A stretch of DNA of 64,000 nucleotides from Kiloniellaceae bacterium. Lineage in GTDB: Bacteria > Pseudomonadota > Alphaproteobacteria > Kiloniellales > J153. The notes under the pieces are model-generated. The model was not told where the DNA came from and did no database searches. It was given only the letters and a program-made list of their open reading frames with translations. Positions 9,646-17,117 of the stretch are shown in pieces. Position numbers and translations under genes: made by a program. Position 1 is the first letter of the stretch; each line of letters opens with the position of its first letter. The DNA lies in contig JAJFGO010000006.1 in assembly GCA_021776095.1 (NCBI GenBank), forward strand, positions 90,382 through 154,381, given 5' to 3'.

Positions 9646-10824
9646 ATGACGGCTCTCGCTGATCGCGAATTTTTTGGATACCGGCGCGAGAACGGCCGCG
9701 TCGGGATCCGCAATCATGTGGCGATCCTGCCGCTCGACGACTTGTCCAATGCCGCCTGCGAGAAGGTGGCCAATAACATCGACGGTTGCCTGGCACTGCC
9801 ACACCACTATGGGCGGCTGCAGTTCGGCGAAGACCTCGACCTGCATTTCCGCACCCTGATCGGGACCGGCAAGAACCCGAACGTGGCGGCCTGCATCGTG
9901 ATCGGGATCGAACCCGGCTGGACTCAGCGCGTCGTTGATGGCATCGCCGCGACCGGCAAGCCGGTCGCCGGCTTCGCCATCGAGGGCCATGGCGAAATCA
10001 AGGCGGTCGCCACGGCCTCGCGCAAGGCGCAGGAATACGTGCAATGGGCCAGCGAGAAGCTACGCGGGCCCTGCAAGATTTCCGACCTTTGGGTCTCGAC
10101 CAAGTGTGGCGAGTCCGATACGACGTCCGGCCTGGCCTCATGCCCGACCGTTGGCAACCTGATTGACAAGATCGACCCCCTGGGCGCGACAACCTGCTTC
10201 GGCGAAACCTCAGAGTTGACCGGTGCCGAGAAGGTTTGCGCCGCTCGCGCTGCGACGCCGGAGATCGGCGAGAAGTTCATGAAGACCTGGCAGGCCTACA
10301 TGGATGAGGTCATCGAGCCCCATAAGACCTCCGACTTGTCGGAGTCGCAGCCGACCAAGGGCAATATCGCCGGCGGCCTCACCACCATCGAGGAGAAAGC
10401 CTTCGGTAACCTGCAAAAGATCGGCAAGAACACCAGTTTCATCGATGTTCTGGAGCCGGCCGAGGAGCCGGGCCGGGGTGCCGGGCTCTATTTCATGGAT
10501 ACCTCCTCGGCGGCGGCGGAGTGTGTGACTTTGCAGGCCGCCGCCGGCTTCGTGGTGCACCTTTTCCCGACCGGCCAAGGCAACATCATTGGCAATCCCA
10601 TCGAGCCGGTGATCAAACTGACCGCCAATCCGCGCACCGCGCGGGAAATGCCGGAGCACATCGACCTGGATTGCTCTGGCATCTTGCGCGGCGAGATGAC
10701 CCTCGACGAAGCGGGAGACGCCTTGGCCGACATCATGGTGCGAACCTGCAACGGTCGGCTGACCGCCGCGGAATCCCTGAAACATCGCGAGTTCGTCATG
10801 ACCAAGCTTTATCGGAGCGCTTGA
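9646..10824 (+). CDS. suyB: (2R)-sulfolactate sulfo-lyase, large subunit SuyB
   Basis: This 392-residue UxaA-family protein is close to the usual SuyB length and begins with the family pattern [14 protein letters not shown]. It contains [11 protein letters not shown] and a Lys-Cys-Gly-Glu-Ser-Asp segment equivalent to the metal-binding region of altronate dehydratases. With SuyA it releases sulfite and pyruvate from sulfolactate, the final step of the pathway encoded upstream. It closes the operon. No sulfite dehydrogenase or sulfite exporter gene is visible nearby, so sulfite disposal must be encoded elsewhere. Confidence 0.88.
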   Translation: MTALADREFFGYRRENGRVGIRNHVAILPLDDLSNAACEKVANNIDGCLALPHHYGRLQFGEDLDLHFRTLIGTGKNPNVAACIVIGIEPGWTQRVVDGIAATGKPVAGFAIEGHGEIKAVATASRKAQEYVQWASEKLRGPCKISDLWVSTKCGESDTTSGLASCPTVGNLIDKIDPLGATTCFGETSELTGAEKVCAARAATPEIGEKFMKTWQAYMDEVIEPHKTSDLSESQPTKGNIAGGLTTIEEKAFGNLQKIGKNTSFIDVLEPAEEPGRGAGLYFMDTSSAAAECVTLQAAAGFVVHLFPTGQGNIIGNPIEPVIKLTANPRTAREMPEHIDLDCSGILRGEMTLDEAGDALADIMVRTCNGRLTAAESLKHREFVMTKLYRSA

Positions 10825-11238
10825 CCGCGTTATCCCGGTGAATGCCGCCCGCCAGTGCACGTCGAGTGGCTGGGCGTAGCCGGATCGGCGTTTCACCGCC
10901 GGCGTGGGCCGTTGGCGGTGTCCGCGCTCGACGAGGGACCCCTCCAAGTGAGTGGCGAGATGCGCCTTACAGGCCGCTGCTCGAACGTGGTGTCAACTTC
11001 GGCCGCGACGCGGCGCCATACTAATGAACCCGATTCGGACGCGGAGATCTGGAAGCTGCGTGTTCATTGCCGGCAATATTCAATGTGGCGGCGGCACTTT
11101 GAGGACGTGTTCGTCTGGATTGACGGTGAGATTCATGGTCTCTGGCGAGTCATTGACTGCGACGGCAAGGCGCTTGCGGCCGGCGCCGGAACCGATTTCA
11201 ATTCATAGGGTCGCAATCGGAACCGCCAGGACATCAAT
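10825..11238. other. Intergenic stretch between suyB and doeA
   Basis: These 414 bases carry no convincing intact gene. The right part contains the second IS6-type transposase remnant. The left part (10825-11070) has open frames without recognisable domains; one reads Leu-Leu-Glu-Arg-Gly-Val, weakly reminiscent of an IS6 N-terminal segment. I saw no clear terminator after suyB. Confidence 0.5.
11080..11175 (+). pseudogene. Second IS6-family transposase remnant (short)
   Basis: Translation gives Glu-Asp-Val-Phe-Val-Trp-Ile-Asp-Gly-Glu-Ile-His-Gly-Leu-Trp-Arg-Val-Ile-Asp-Cys-Asp-Gly. This aligns with the IS6 transposase segment that follows the first catalytic Asp (Asp-Glu-Val-Phe-x-x-Ile-x-Gly-x-x-x-x-Leu-Trp-Arg-Ala-Val-Asp). 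Only about 30 codons are recognisable. It lies on the same strand as the remnant at 1286-1640, and the two bracket the LacI-TRAP-hps-suy block. Confidence 0.5.
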
Positions 11239-12414
11239 ATGGTCGAGCTCAATTTCAGCCGGGAAGAATACGCCGCGCGGCTGGCCAAGACGCGGGCCGC
11301 CATGGAACGGGCCGGGGTCGAGGCGCTGATCGTCTCCGACCCTTCTAACATGGCCTGGCTGACCGGTTACGACGGCTGGTCTTTCTATGTGCATCAGTGT
11401 GTGGTGGTGCCGCCGGACGGCGATCCGATCTGGTTCGGGCGCGGCCAGGATGCCAACGGGGCCAAACGCACCGTTTACATGGCGCACGATCGAATCCTCG
11501 GCTATCCCGACCACTATGTGCAATCGCGCGAACGGCACCCTATGGACTTGCTTTCGGCGCATTTGGCCGAGCGCCGCCTGGACAAGGCCTCAATCGGTGT
11601 CGAGATGGACAACTACTGGTTCTCCGCCGCCGCCTTCGCTTCGCTGCAAGAGCACCTGCCCAATGCCCGCTTCGTCGACACGACCGGCTTGGTGAATTGG
11701 CAACGCGCGGTCAAGTCGGCGCAGGAACTCGCCTACATGCGCACCGCCGCGCGCATCGTCGAATCCATGCACCAGCGTATCGTCGACAAGATCGAGCCGG
11801 GCCTGCGCAAGTGCGACCTGGTGGCGGAAATCTATGACGCGGGGTTGCGCGGCGTCGATGGGTTCGGCGGGGATTATCCGGCACTCGTGCCGCTGCTGCC
11901 GTCGGGCGAGGATGCCTCCGCGCCGCACCTTACCTGGGACGACAAGCCCCTGCGCACGGGCGAGGGAACCTTTTTCGAGATCGCCGGCTGCTACAAACGC
12001 TATCACTGCCCCCTGTCGCGCACGGTTTTTCTGGGCCGGCCGGACCGCAAGTTCCTGGACGGGGAGAAGGCGGTTTTGGAAGGCATGGAAGCCGGTCTGG
12101 AGATGGCCAAGGCCGGCAACACCTGCGAGGATATCGCCAATGCCTTCTTCGCCGTGCTCAAGACCCACGGAATCGTAAAGGACAACCGCACCGGCTATTC
12201 CATCGGCCTCAGCTATCCGCCCGATTGGGGCGAGCGCACCATGAGCCTTCGCCCCGGCGACCGGACCGAGTTGCAGGAGAATATGACCTTCCACTTCATG
12301 ACCGGGCTTTGGCTTGAGGACTGGGGTTTGGAGATCACCGAGAGCATCGTGATCGGCCGGGACGGACCGGAGTGCCTGGCCGATGTCCCGCGCAAGCTCG
12401 TCGTGAAGGACTGA
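11239..12414 (+). CDS. doeA: Ectoine hydrolase DoeA (M24 creatinase/aminopeptidase-P fold)
   Basis: This 391-residue protein has an N-terminal creatinase-like domain (about 1-160) and a C-terminal pita-bread M24 domain (about 165-390). It contains distinctive DoeA/EutD segments: Leu-Thr-Gly-Tyr-Asp-Gly-Trp-Ser-Phe-Tyr, Gly-Arg-Gly-Gln-Asp-Ala-Asn-Gly-Ala, Tyr-Pro-Pro-Asp-Trp-Gly-Glu-Arg and a final Pro-Arg-Lys-Leu-Val-Val-Lys-Asp. DoeA opens the ectoine ring to N-acetyl-2,4-diaminobutyrate in the cytoplasm. The next gene, 8 bp on, is DoeB, which strongly supports the call. Its promoter should lie in the IS-remnant region to the left. Confidence 0.92.
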   Translation: MVELNFSREEYAARLAKTRAAMERAGVEALIVSDPSNMAWLTGYDGWSFYVHQCVVVPPDGDPIWFGRGQDANGAKRTVYMAHDRILGYPDHYVQSRERHPMDLLSAHLAERRLDKASIGVEMDNYWFSAAAFASLQEHLPNARFVDTTGLVNWQRAVKSAQELAYMRTAARIVESMHQRIVDKIEPGLRKCDLVAEIYDAGLRGVDGFGGDYPALVPLLPSGEDASAPHLTWDDKPLRTGEGTFFEIAGCYKRYHCPLSRTVFLGRPDRKFLDGEKAVLEGMEAGLEMAKAGNTCEDIANAFFAVLKTHGIVKDNRTGYSIGLSYPPDWGERTMSLRPGDRTELQENMTFHFMTGLWLEDWGLEITESIVIGRDGPECLADVPRKLVVKD

Positions 12415-12422
12415 GGCCCGTC

Positions 12423-13439
12423 ATGCCCGCCCCACGCACGCCGCCCGACACGCCAAGCCCGGTTGTTCCCACCGTTGACTACCACAAGGACGGGGTGCAG
12501 CACGGTCACCTGCGGCTGCCCTACAGCCGGGACGAGTCCGCTTGGGGCTCGGTGATGATCCCGATCTCGGTGGTGCGCAACGGCGAGGGGCCGACCGCCC
12601 TTCTGACCGGGGCCAACCATGGCGACGAGTACGAAGGGCCAATCGCGCTGTTCGGTTTGGCCATGACGTTGCGGGCCGAGGATATTTCCGGCCGGGTGAT
12701 TATCGTGCCGGCCATGAACTACCCCGCGTTCCGCGCCGCGGCCCGCACCTCGCCGATCGACAAGGGCAACCTGAACCGCGCTTTCCCGGGCCGGCCCGAC
12801 GGTACCGTGACGGAAAAGATCGCCGACTATTTTCAGCGCGCCTTGCTGCCCATGGCGGACCTGGCGCTCGATATTCACGCCGGCGGCAAGACCCTGGATT
12901 TCCTGCCACTCGCTGCTGCCCACGTCCTGCCCGACAAGGCGCTGGGCGCACGCTGCGCTGCCGCCATGGAGGCCTTCAACGCGCCGTATTCCATGACGAT
13001 GCTAGAGATCGACGCCGCCGGCATGTACGACACCGCGGCGGAAAATATGGGCAAGGTCTTCGTCTCGACCGAGTTGGGTGGCGGCGGCACTGCGACCGCG
13101 CACTCGGTCGCGATCGCTAAAAAGGGCGTGCGCAATGTGCTGATCCACATCGGCATCCTCAAAGGCCCCCCGGTGGTCGAGCCCTCGGTCCGGCTCGATA
13201 TGCCGTCGGCGGATTGCTTCACCTTCGCCGAGCATGACGGGCTGTTGGAACCGGCGGTCGATTTGGGCGCGGCGGTGCGCCGCGGCGACCTCTTGGCCCG
13301 CATCTGGCCGAGCGATCGAACCGGCGCGCCGGCTTTCGACTATCGCGCGGCCATGGACGGTCTCTTGGCGGCTCGGCACTTTCCCGGACGGGTCGGATCC
13401 GGTGATTGCCTGGCGGTCGTGGCGGTCAGGGTCGATTAG
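12423..13439 (+). CDS. doeB: N-acetyl-L-2,4-diaminobutyrate deacetylase DoeB
   Basis: This 338-residue enzyme belongs to the succinylglutamate desuccinylase/aspartoacylase zinc-hydrolase family. It has the zinc ligands His66 and Glu69 in Asn-His-Gly-Asp-Glu and His152 in Asp-Ile-His-Ala-Gly-Gly. The N-terminal Arg-Leu-Pro-Tyr-Ser-Arg-Asp-Glu-Ser-Ala-Trp-Gly is typical of DoeB/EutE. It removes acetate from the DoeA product to give 2,4-diaminobutyrate. The chosen ATG lies 8 bp after the doeA stop with GAGG before it. The remaining steps (transaminase DoeD, dehydrogenase DoeC) may be supplied by the class III aminotransferase at 21170 and the aldehyde dehydrogenase at 17118, or elsewhere. Confidence 0.92.
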   Translation: MPAPRTPPDTPSPVVPTVDYHKDGVQHGHLRLPYSRDESAWGSVMIPISVVRNGEGPTALLTGANHGDEYEGPIALFGLAMTLRAEDISGRVIIVPAMNYPAFRAAARTSPIDKGNLNRAFPGRPDGTVTEKIADYFQRALLPMADLALDIHAGGKTLDFLPLAAAHVLPDKALGARCAAAMEAFNAPYSMTMLEIDAAGMYDTAAENMGKVFVSTELGGGGTATAHSVAIAKKGVRNVLIHIGILKGPPVVEPSVRLDMPSADCFTFAEHDGLLEPAVDLGAAVRRGDLLARIWPSDRTGAPAFDYRAAMDGLLAARHFPGRVGSGDCLAVVAVRVD

Positions 13440-13440
13440 G

Positions 13441-14130
13441 TTAGGCCGATTTGCGTTGGGGATGGCCGCCGACCCGCGCGCTTAACCGGGTCAAGGCAAT
13501 CCGGGACGCCTCGGCGACGTGGCTTTCGCAGGCTTCGCCGGCGGCATCCGGGTCGCGGCGCGCGATGGCGGCGACGATTTTCCGCAGGCTGGCTGGGCCC
13601 GACGTGGCCCTGCCTTCGGAGCTAAGAGTCAAGGCGCGGAGTCTTGCAATCCGGGCATTCAGGTGTTCGACCAAGTCCCATGAGACGGTCTTGCCGCCGG
13701 CCGTAAAGATGATCCGGTAAAATCGCCTGGTCCTGCTCAGCGCCTCGATGACGTCGCCCGCCGCAAGCGATCTGGCGATGGCGTCGCGGGAGTCGGTGAG
13801 GTCTTTGAGCGTGGCGTCGTTCGCATGGATCGCGCAATTGCGGGCCGCTGTGCTCTCCAGCATGGCGCGGATCTCGTAAATCTCGCGAACCTCCGCCGGT
13901 TCGAGAACGGCGACCGAGGGCCCGGCATTGGGGATGACGGTGACCAGGCGCTCGCTTTCCAGGTGACGGATGCATTCGCGGATCACACTGCGGCTGACGC
14001 CAAGTTTCTCGCACAGGACCCGCTCGACCAGCCGATCCCCCGGTTCGAAGACGCCCAAGGTAATCGCCTCGCGCAGCTTCTCGAGGGCGGTTTCCTTCAG
14101 GGTTTTGGGCCGATCCAGTGTTTCGAGCAT
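13441..14130 (-). CDS. GntR-family transcriptional regulator, FCD subfamily
   Basis: This 229-residue regulator has a winged helix-turn-helix (about 10-75, with Val-Ser-Arg-Ser-Val-Ile-Arg-Glu-Cys-Ile in the recognition helix) and an FCD ligand domain (about 80-215). Its stop lies one base from the convergent doeB stop. Upstream it is divergent from the hydrolase gene at 14252, with an 8-bp inverted repeat between them. It could regulate either the doeAB genes or, more likely from the divergent layout, the hydrolase-monooxygenase operon. Known ectoine regulators are MocR-type EnuR or AsnC-type DoeX, so this is not the classical ectoine regulator. Confidence 0.88.
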   Translation of the reverse strand: MLETLDRPKTLKETALEKLREAITLGVFEPGDRLVERVLCEKLGVSRSVIRECIRHLESERLVTVIPNAGPSVAVLEPAEVREIYEIRAMLESTAARNCAIHANDATLKDLTDSRDAIARSLAAGDVIEALSRTRRFYRIIFTAGGKTVSWDLVEHLNARIARLRALTLSSEGRATSGPASLRKIVAAIARRDPDAAGEACESHVAEASRIALTRLSARVGGHPQRKSA

Positions 14131-14180
14131 GGAAATTCCCGTTCCGCGCGTCAGCGCCGCAATTTCGATTTACAGTTTGA

Positions 14181-14206
14181 CAGATTGTATACCATAAGAC
14201 AATCTG
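14181..14206. promoter_or_regulatory. Inverted repeat between the divergent GntR and hydrolase genes (putative operator)
   Basis: CAGATTGT (14181-14188) and ACAATCTG (14199-14206) form a perfect 8-bp inverted repeat with a 10-bp spacer. It lies 50 bp upstream of the GntR start and 45 bp upstream of the hydrolase start, so one dimer could control both directions. Confidence 0.55.
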
Positions 14207-14251
14207 GAATTACGAGACCATAGGCCACCATAAGGACGTGAAAGCCCTGCC

Positions 14252-15103
14252 ATGACGTCGCTCACCCTGCAGCGGTCCAAAGCTGCTAACGGAATCGCCT
14301 ACCACCGGTCGGGCCAGGGAGCACCCGTGGTGCTGGTTCATGGGGTCGGACTGCGGGCGGAAAGCTGGTTTCCGCAAATCGAGGCGCTCCAGACATCTTA
14401 CACCGTCTACGCCATCGATATGCCGGGCCATGGCCAAAGCGCGCGACTTGAGGCGGAAACTCCCGGCCTTGCCGACTACACTGCGCGCCTGGCGGACTTC
14501 GTCAAGGCGGCGGTCGGCGAAGCGGTGATGCTGGCAGGGCATTCCATGGGCGCGATGGTCGCGCTCGATTTCGCCGCCCGGTATCCGGATCGTTGCCATG
14601 GCGTGGCCACGCTGAACGCCATACGGGGCCGCGCGAAGGCGGCGGCGGCCGCCGTGCGGCAACGGGCCGCCATCATCCGGGCGGACGGCGGCCAGGACCT
14701 TGCGACTGGGCCGCTCGAGCGCTGGTTCGGCCAAAATCCGTCCGGTCCGGATCGTGCCACCGCCGCGCTGTGCGCGCAGTGGCTCAAGGACCTCGACCGG
14801 CAGGGCTACGCGGCGGCCTATTCGGTCTTCGCCCAGGAGGACGGCCCGTCCGAGGCGGCGCTGGGCGCGCTGGCCATGCCGGCACTGTTCCTTACCGGAG
14901 CGGACGACGGAAACTCCACGCCCGCCATGTCCGAGGCCATGGCTCATGCCGCGCCACGGGGCGAAGCGGTCATCGTTCGCGGCGCGCGTCACATGGCGCA
15001 GCTGACCCATGCGGTCGAGGTCAACGCCGCCATGCGTGGCTTCTTCGCGCGCTGTGGCGAGACGCTGCCCGGCATGCAGCCGGCCGGAACCCTCGGAGGA
15101 TGA
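14252..15103 (+). CDS. Alpha/beta-fold hydrolase
   Basis: This 283-residue alpha/beta hydrolase has the oxyanion His-Gly-Val-Gly near residue 30, the nucleophile elbow Gly-His-Ser-Met-Gly with Ser98, an acid in Thr-Gly-Ala-Asp-Asp and a C-terminal His in Ala-Arg-His-Met. It has no signal peptide, so it is cytoplasmic. It is the first gene of a module with a flavin reductase (1 bp downstream), a luciferase-like monooxygenase and an aldehyde dehydrogenase. It probably hydrolyses an ester, lactone or C-C bond produced by the monooxygenase. The substrate is unknown. Confidence 0.85.
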   Translation: MTSLTLQRSKAANGIAYHRSGQGAPVVLVHGVGLRAESWFPQIEALQTSYTVYAIDMPGHGQSARLEAETPGLADYTARLADFVKAAVGEAVMLAGHSMGAMVALDFAARYPDRCHGVATLNAIRGRAKAAAAAVRQRAAIIRADGGQDLATGPLERWFGQNPSGPDRATAALCAQWLKDLDRQGYAAAYSVFAQEDGPSEAALGALAMPALFLTGADDGNSTPAMSEAMAHAAPRGEAVIVRGARHMAQLTHAVEVNAAMRGFFARCGETLPGMQPAGTLGG

Positions 15104-15104
15104 C

Positions 15105-15785
15105 ATGAGCGCCTTCGATCCCCGGGAATTGCGCGGCGCCTTCGGCACCTTCATGACCGGCGTCACCGTGGTAACCGCCGTCGCGCCGGACGGCACGCCG
15201 GTCGGCTTCACCGCCAATTCCTACACCTCTGTGTCGATCGATCCGCCGCTGCTTCTGGTCTGCCCGGCGACGTCACTCTCCAGCTTCCATGTGTTCAACC
15301 GGTGCGGCGTATTTGCGGTCAACATCCTGGCGGAGGATCAGCAGGATGTGTCCAACATCTTCGCGACTTCGAAGGGCGACCGGTTCTCTCAAGTCGCCTG
15401 GCAGGCCGACGAATGGGCTTGTCCGATCATTGATGGGGCCGCCGCCTCCTTTTCCTGCAACGCCCAGAACCGCATGACGGCGGGCGACCACATCATTCTG
15501 GTCGGCCGGATCAACGAGTTCCGCACCTCCGGGGCGGCGGGCCTGGGCTACGGCAAGAACGGCTACTTCAGCTTGGGCCTGGAGCGCAAAGCGGCCGCGC
15601 CGCCCAAGGTGGACCGCCGCGCCTTTGCCGGCGCGATCATTGAGCACGACGGCAAATTGCTGGTCGCTGAAACGTCAGACGGGTCGCTGAAACGTCAGAC
15701 GGTTTGCACCTGCCCGAAATCGAGGTCATCGGTGGCACTGGGTCTTTCGCTGCCATCGGCAAGCTCTTTGCCGAGGCTGGCATGA
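15105..15785 (+). CDS. Flavin reductase (FMN-binding split-barrel) with frameshifted C-terminal tail
   Basis: Residues 1-165 form a complete flavin reductase domain of the HpaC/RutF type, beginning Phe-Gly-Thr-Phe-Met-Thr-Gly-Val-Thr-Val-Val-Thr and including Gly-Phe-Thr-Ala-Asn-Ser. It would supply reduced flavin to the monooxygenase encoded downstream. After about residue 185 the frame enters Ala-Gly-Ala-Ile-Ile-Glu-His-Asp-Gly-Lys, the start of a NUDIX-like domain. A 20-bp tandem duplication at 15663-15702 then shifts the frame, leaving an unrelated 30-residue tail. With a single copy the frame would continue to 16060 (about 311 residues). The reductase domain itself may still work. Confidence 0.8.
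   Translation: MSAFDPRELRGAFGTFMTGVTVVTAVAPDGTPVGFTANSYTSVSIDPPLLLVCPATSLSSFHVFNRCGVFAVNILAEDQQDVSNIFATSKGDRFSQVAWQADEWACPIIDGAAASFSCNAQNRMTAGDHIILVGRINEFRTSGAAGLGYGKNGYFSLGLERKAAAPPKVDRRAFAGAIIEHDGKLLVAETSDGSLKRQTVCTCPKSRSSVALGLSLPSASSLPRLA
15663..15702 (+). repeat. 20-bp tandem duplication that breaks the reductase-NUDIX frame
   Basis: The 20-bp unit starting GTCGCTGAAACG occurs twice head to tail (15663-15682 and 15683-15702). Twenty is not a multiple of three. Removing one copy joins the upstream frame at Glu-Thr-Ser-Asp-Gly directly to Leu-His-Leu-Pro-Glu-Ile-Glu-Val in the downstream frame. It is either a recent replication-slippage mutation, a reversible switch or a sequencing/assembly artefact. 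Confidence 0.9.
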
Positions 15786-16060
15786 CGATCGACTTCGGCC
15801 CGGTCTATTCCATTTTCGAAAGCCAGCGCAGCGGCGAGGCCTTCACCTATTATCGTGGCATCGCCGAAGACGGCGATCCGCGCGGTTTTGGCGCCTATGT
15901 GCCGGTCGAAGCGCTGTCATCTAAGCGTTTCACCTCCAGCGCGCTAACCACCATGATGCATCGTTATGTGCTGGAGCGCCAAAGTGGACTTTTCGGTCTC
16001 TATGTGGGCGACGAGGCCCAGGGCGATGTGCATATGTTTGGAGAGGGGCACGTTCGATGA
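15704..16060 (+). pseudogene. Displaced C-terminal NUDIX-like half of the flavin reductase gene
   Basis: This frame encodes 118 residues (Leu-Pro-Glu-Ile-Glu-Val-Ile-Gly-Gly to a C-terminal Met-Phe-Gly-Glu-Gly-His-Val-Arg) that continue the interrupted protein once one copy of the 20-bp repeat is removed. The Met at 15704 has no obvious ribosome binding site, so independent translation is doubtful. Its end overlaps the monooxygenase start as ATGA, so the original long gene was translationally coupled to it, and the present early stop could reduce monooxygenase expression. Confidence 0.75.
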
Positions 16061-17094
16061 AATTTTCCTTGTTTGCCCATATGGAGCGGATCAGAGACGA
16101 CCAGGCGCACAGCGAGCTTTATGAAGACTTCATCACGCTCTGCGAGATGGCGGATCAGGGCGGCATGCGGGCGATCTGGACTGGCGAGCACCACGCGATG
16201 GATTTTACCATCGCACCCAATCCCTTCATCAGTCTTGCCGATTTGGCGCACCGGACCCGGAACCTGCGGCTTGGAACCGGAACCATCGTCGCGCCGTTTT
16301 GGCATCCCATAAAGCTGGCCGGTGAAGCCGCCATGACCGATATCATCACCGGCGGACGGCTGGAGATCGGCATCGCTCGGGGCGCCTATTCCTACGAGTA
16401 CGAACGCATGGTGCCCGGCATGAATGCCTGGGAGGCCGGTCAGCGCATGCGCGAAACCGTGCCGACCCTGCGTAAGTTGTGGCATGGCGACTACGCCCAT
16501 GACGGCGAGTTCTACAAGTTTCCGGCGACGAGTTCCTCGCCCAAGCCCGTGCAGGACGGCGGCCCGCCGATCTGGATCGCGGCGCGCGATCCCAACAGCC
16601 ATGAATTCGCGGTCGCCAACCGCTGCAACGTGCAGGTCACGCCGCTGTGGTTGGGCGACGGAGAAATCGAAAGCCTGATGCAGCGTTTCAATGACGCCTG
16701 CGACAGCAAAGGCCAAGGGACGCGGCCCAAGATCATGATTCTGCACCATGCCTATGTGGGCAAGACCGACGCCGATGTGGAAGCGGCCGCGCGCGATCTC
16801 AGCCGCTTCTATTGCTACTTTGGGGCCTGGTTCAAGAACGAACGGTCAGTGACCCAGGGACTGATCCAACAGTTGAGCGACAATGAGATGGCCGCCATTG
16901 AGATGTATTCGCCGGCGGTGATGCGCCAGAACATGGCGATCGGCACCGCCAAAGAGGTGACCGAGCGCCTGAAGCGCTATGAAGACCTCGGCTACGACGA
17001 GTACTCGTACTGGATCGATTCCGGCATGAGCTTCGAAAAGAAACGCGACTCGCTTTCGCGCTTCATGAACGACGTGCTGCCGGCCTTTTCGTGA
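16057..17094 (+). CDS. LLM-class flavin-dependent monooxygenase (bacterial luciferase family)
   Basis: This 345-residue TIM-barrel protein of the luciferase-like monooxygenase family has Trp-Thr-Gly-Glu-His-His, Leu-Gly-Thr-Gly-Thr-Ile-Val-Ala-Pro and Gly-Arg-Leu-Glu-Ile-Gly-Ile-Ala-Arg-Gly in the expected order. Such enzymes use FMNH2 and O2, here presumably from the adjacent reductase. The neighbouring hydrolase and aldehyde dehydrogenase suggest a pathway that oxygenates a substrate, hydrolyses the product and oxidises the resulting aldehyde. An alkanesulfonate- or amide-type substrate is possible but not shown. Confidence 0.87.
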   Translation: MKFSLFAHMERIRDDQAHSELYEDFITLCEMADQGGMRAIWTGEHHAMDFTIAPNPFISLADLAHRTRNLRLGTGTIVAPFWHPIKLAGEAAMTDIITGGRLEIGIARGAYSYEYERMVPGMNAWEAGQRMRETVPTLRKLWHGDYAHDGEFYKFPATSSSPKPVQDGGPPIWIAARDPNSHEFAVANRCNVQVTPLWLGDGEIESLMQRFNDACDSKGQGTRPKIMILHHAYVGKTDADVEAAARDLSRFYCYFGAWFKNERSVTQGLIQQLSDNEMAAIEMYSPAVMRQNMAIGTAKEVTERLKRYEDLGYDEYSYWIDSGMSFEKKRDSLSRFMNDVLPAFS

Positions 17095-17117
17095 ACCCAG
17101 ACACCCGGTGATTTGTC

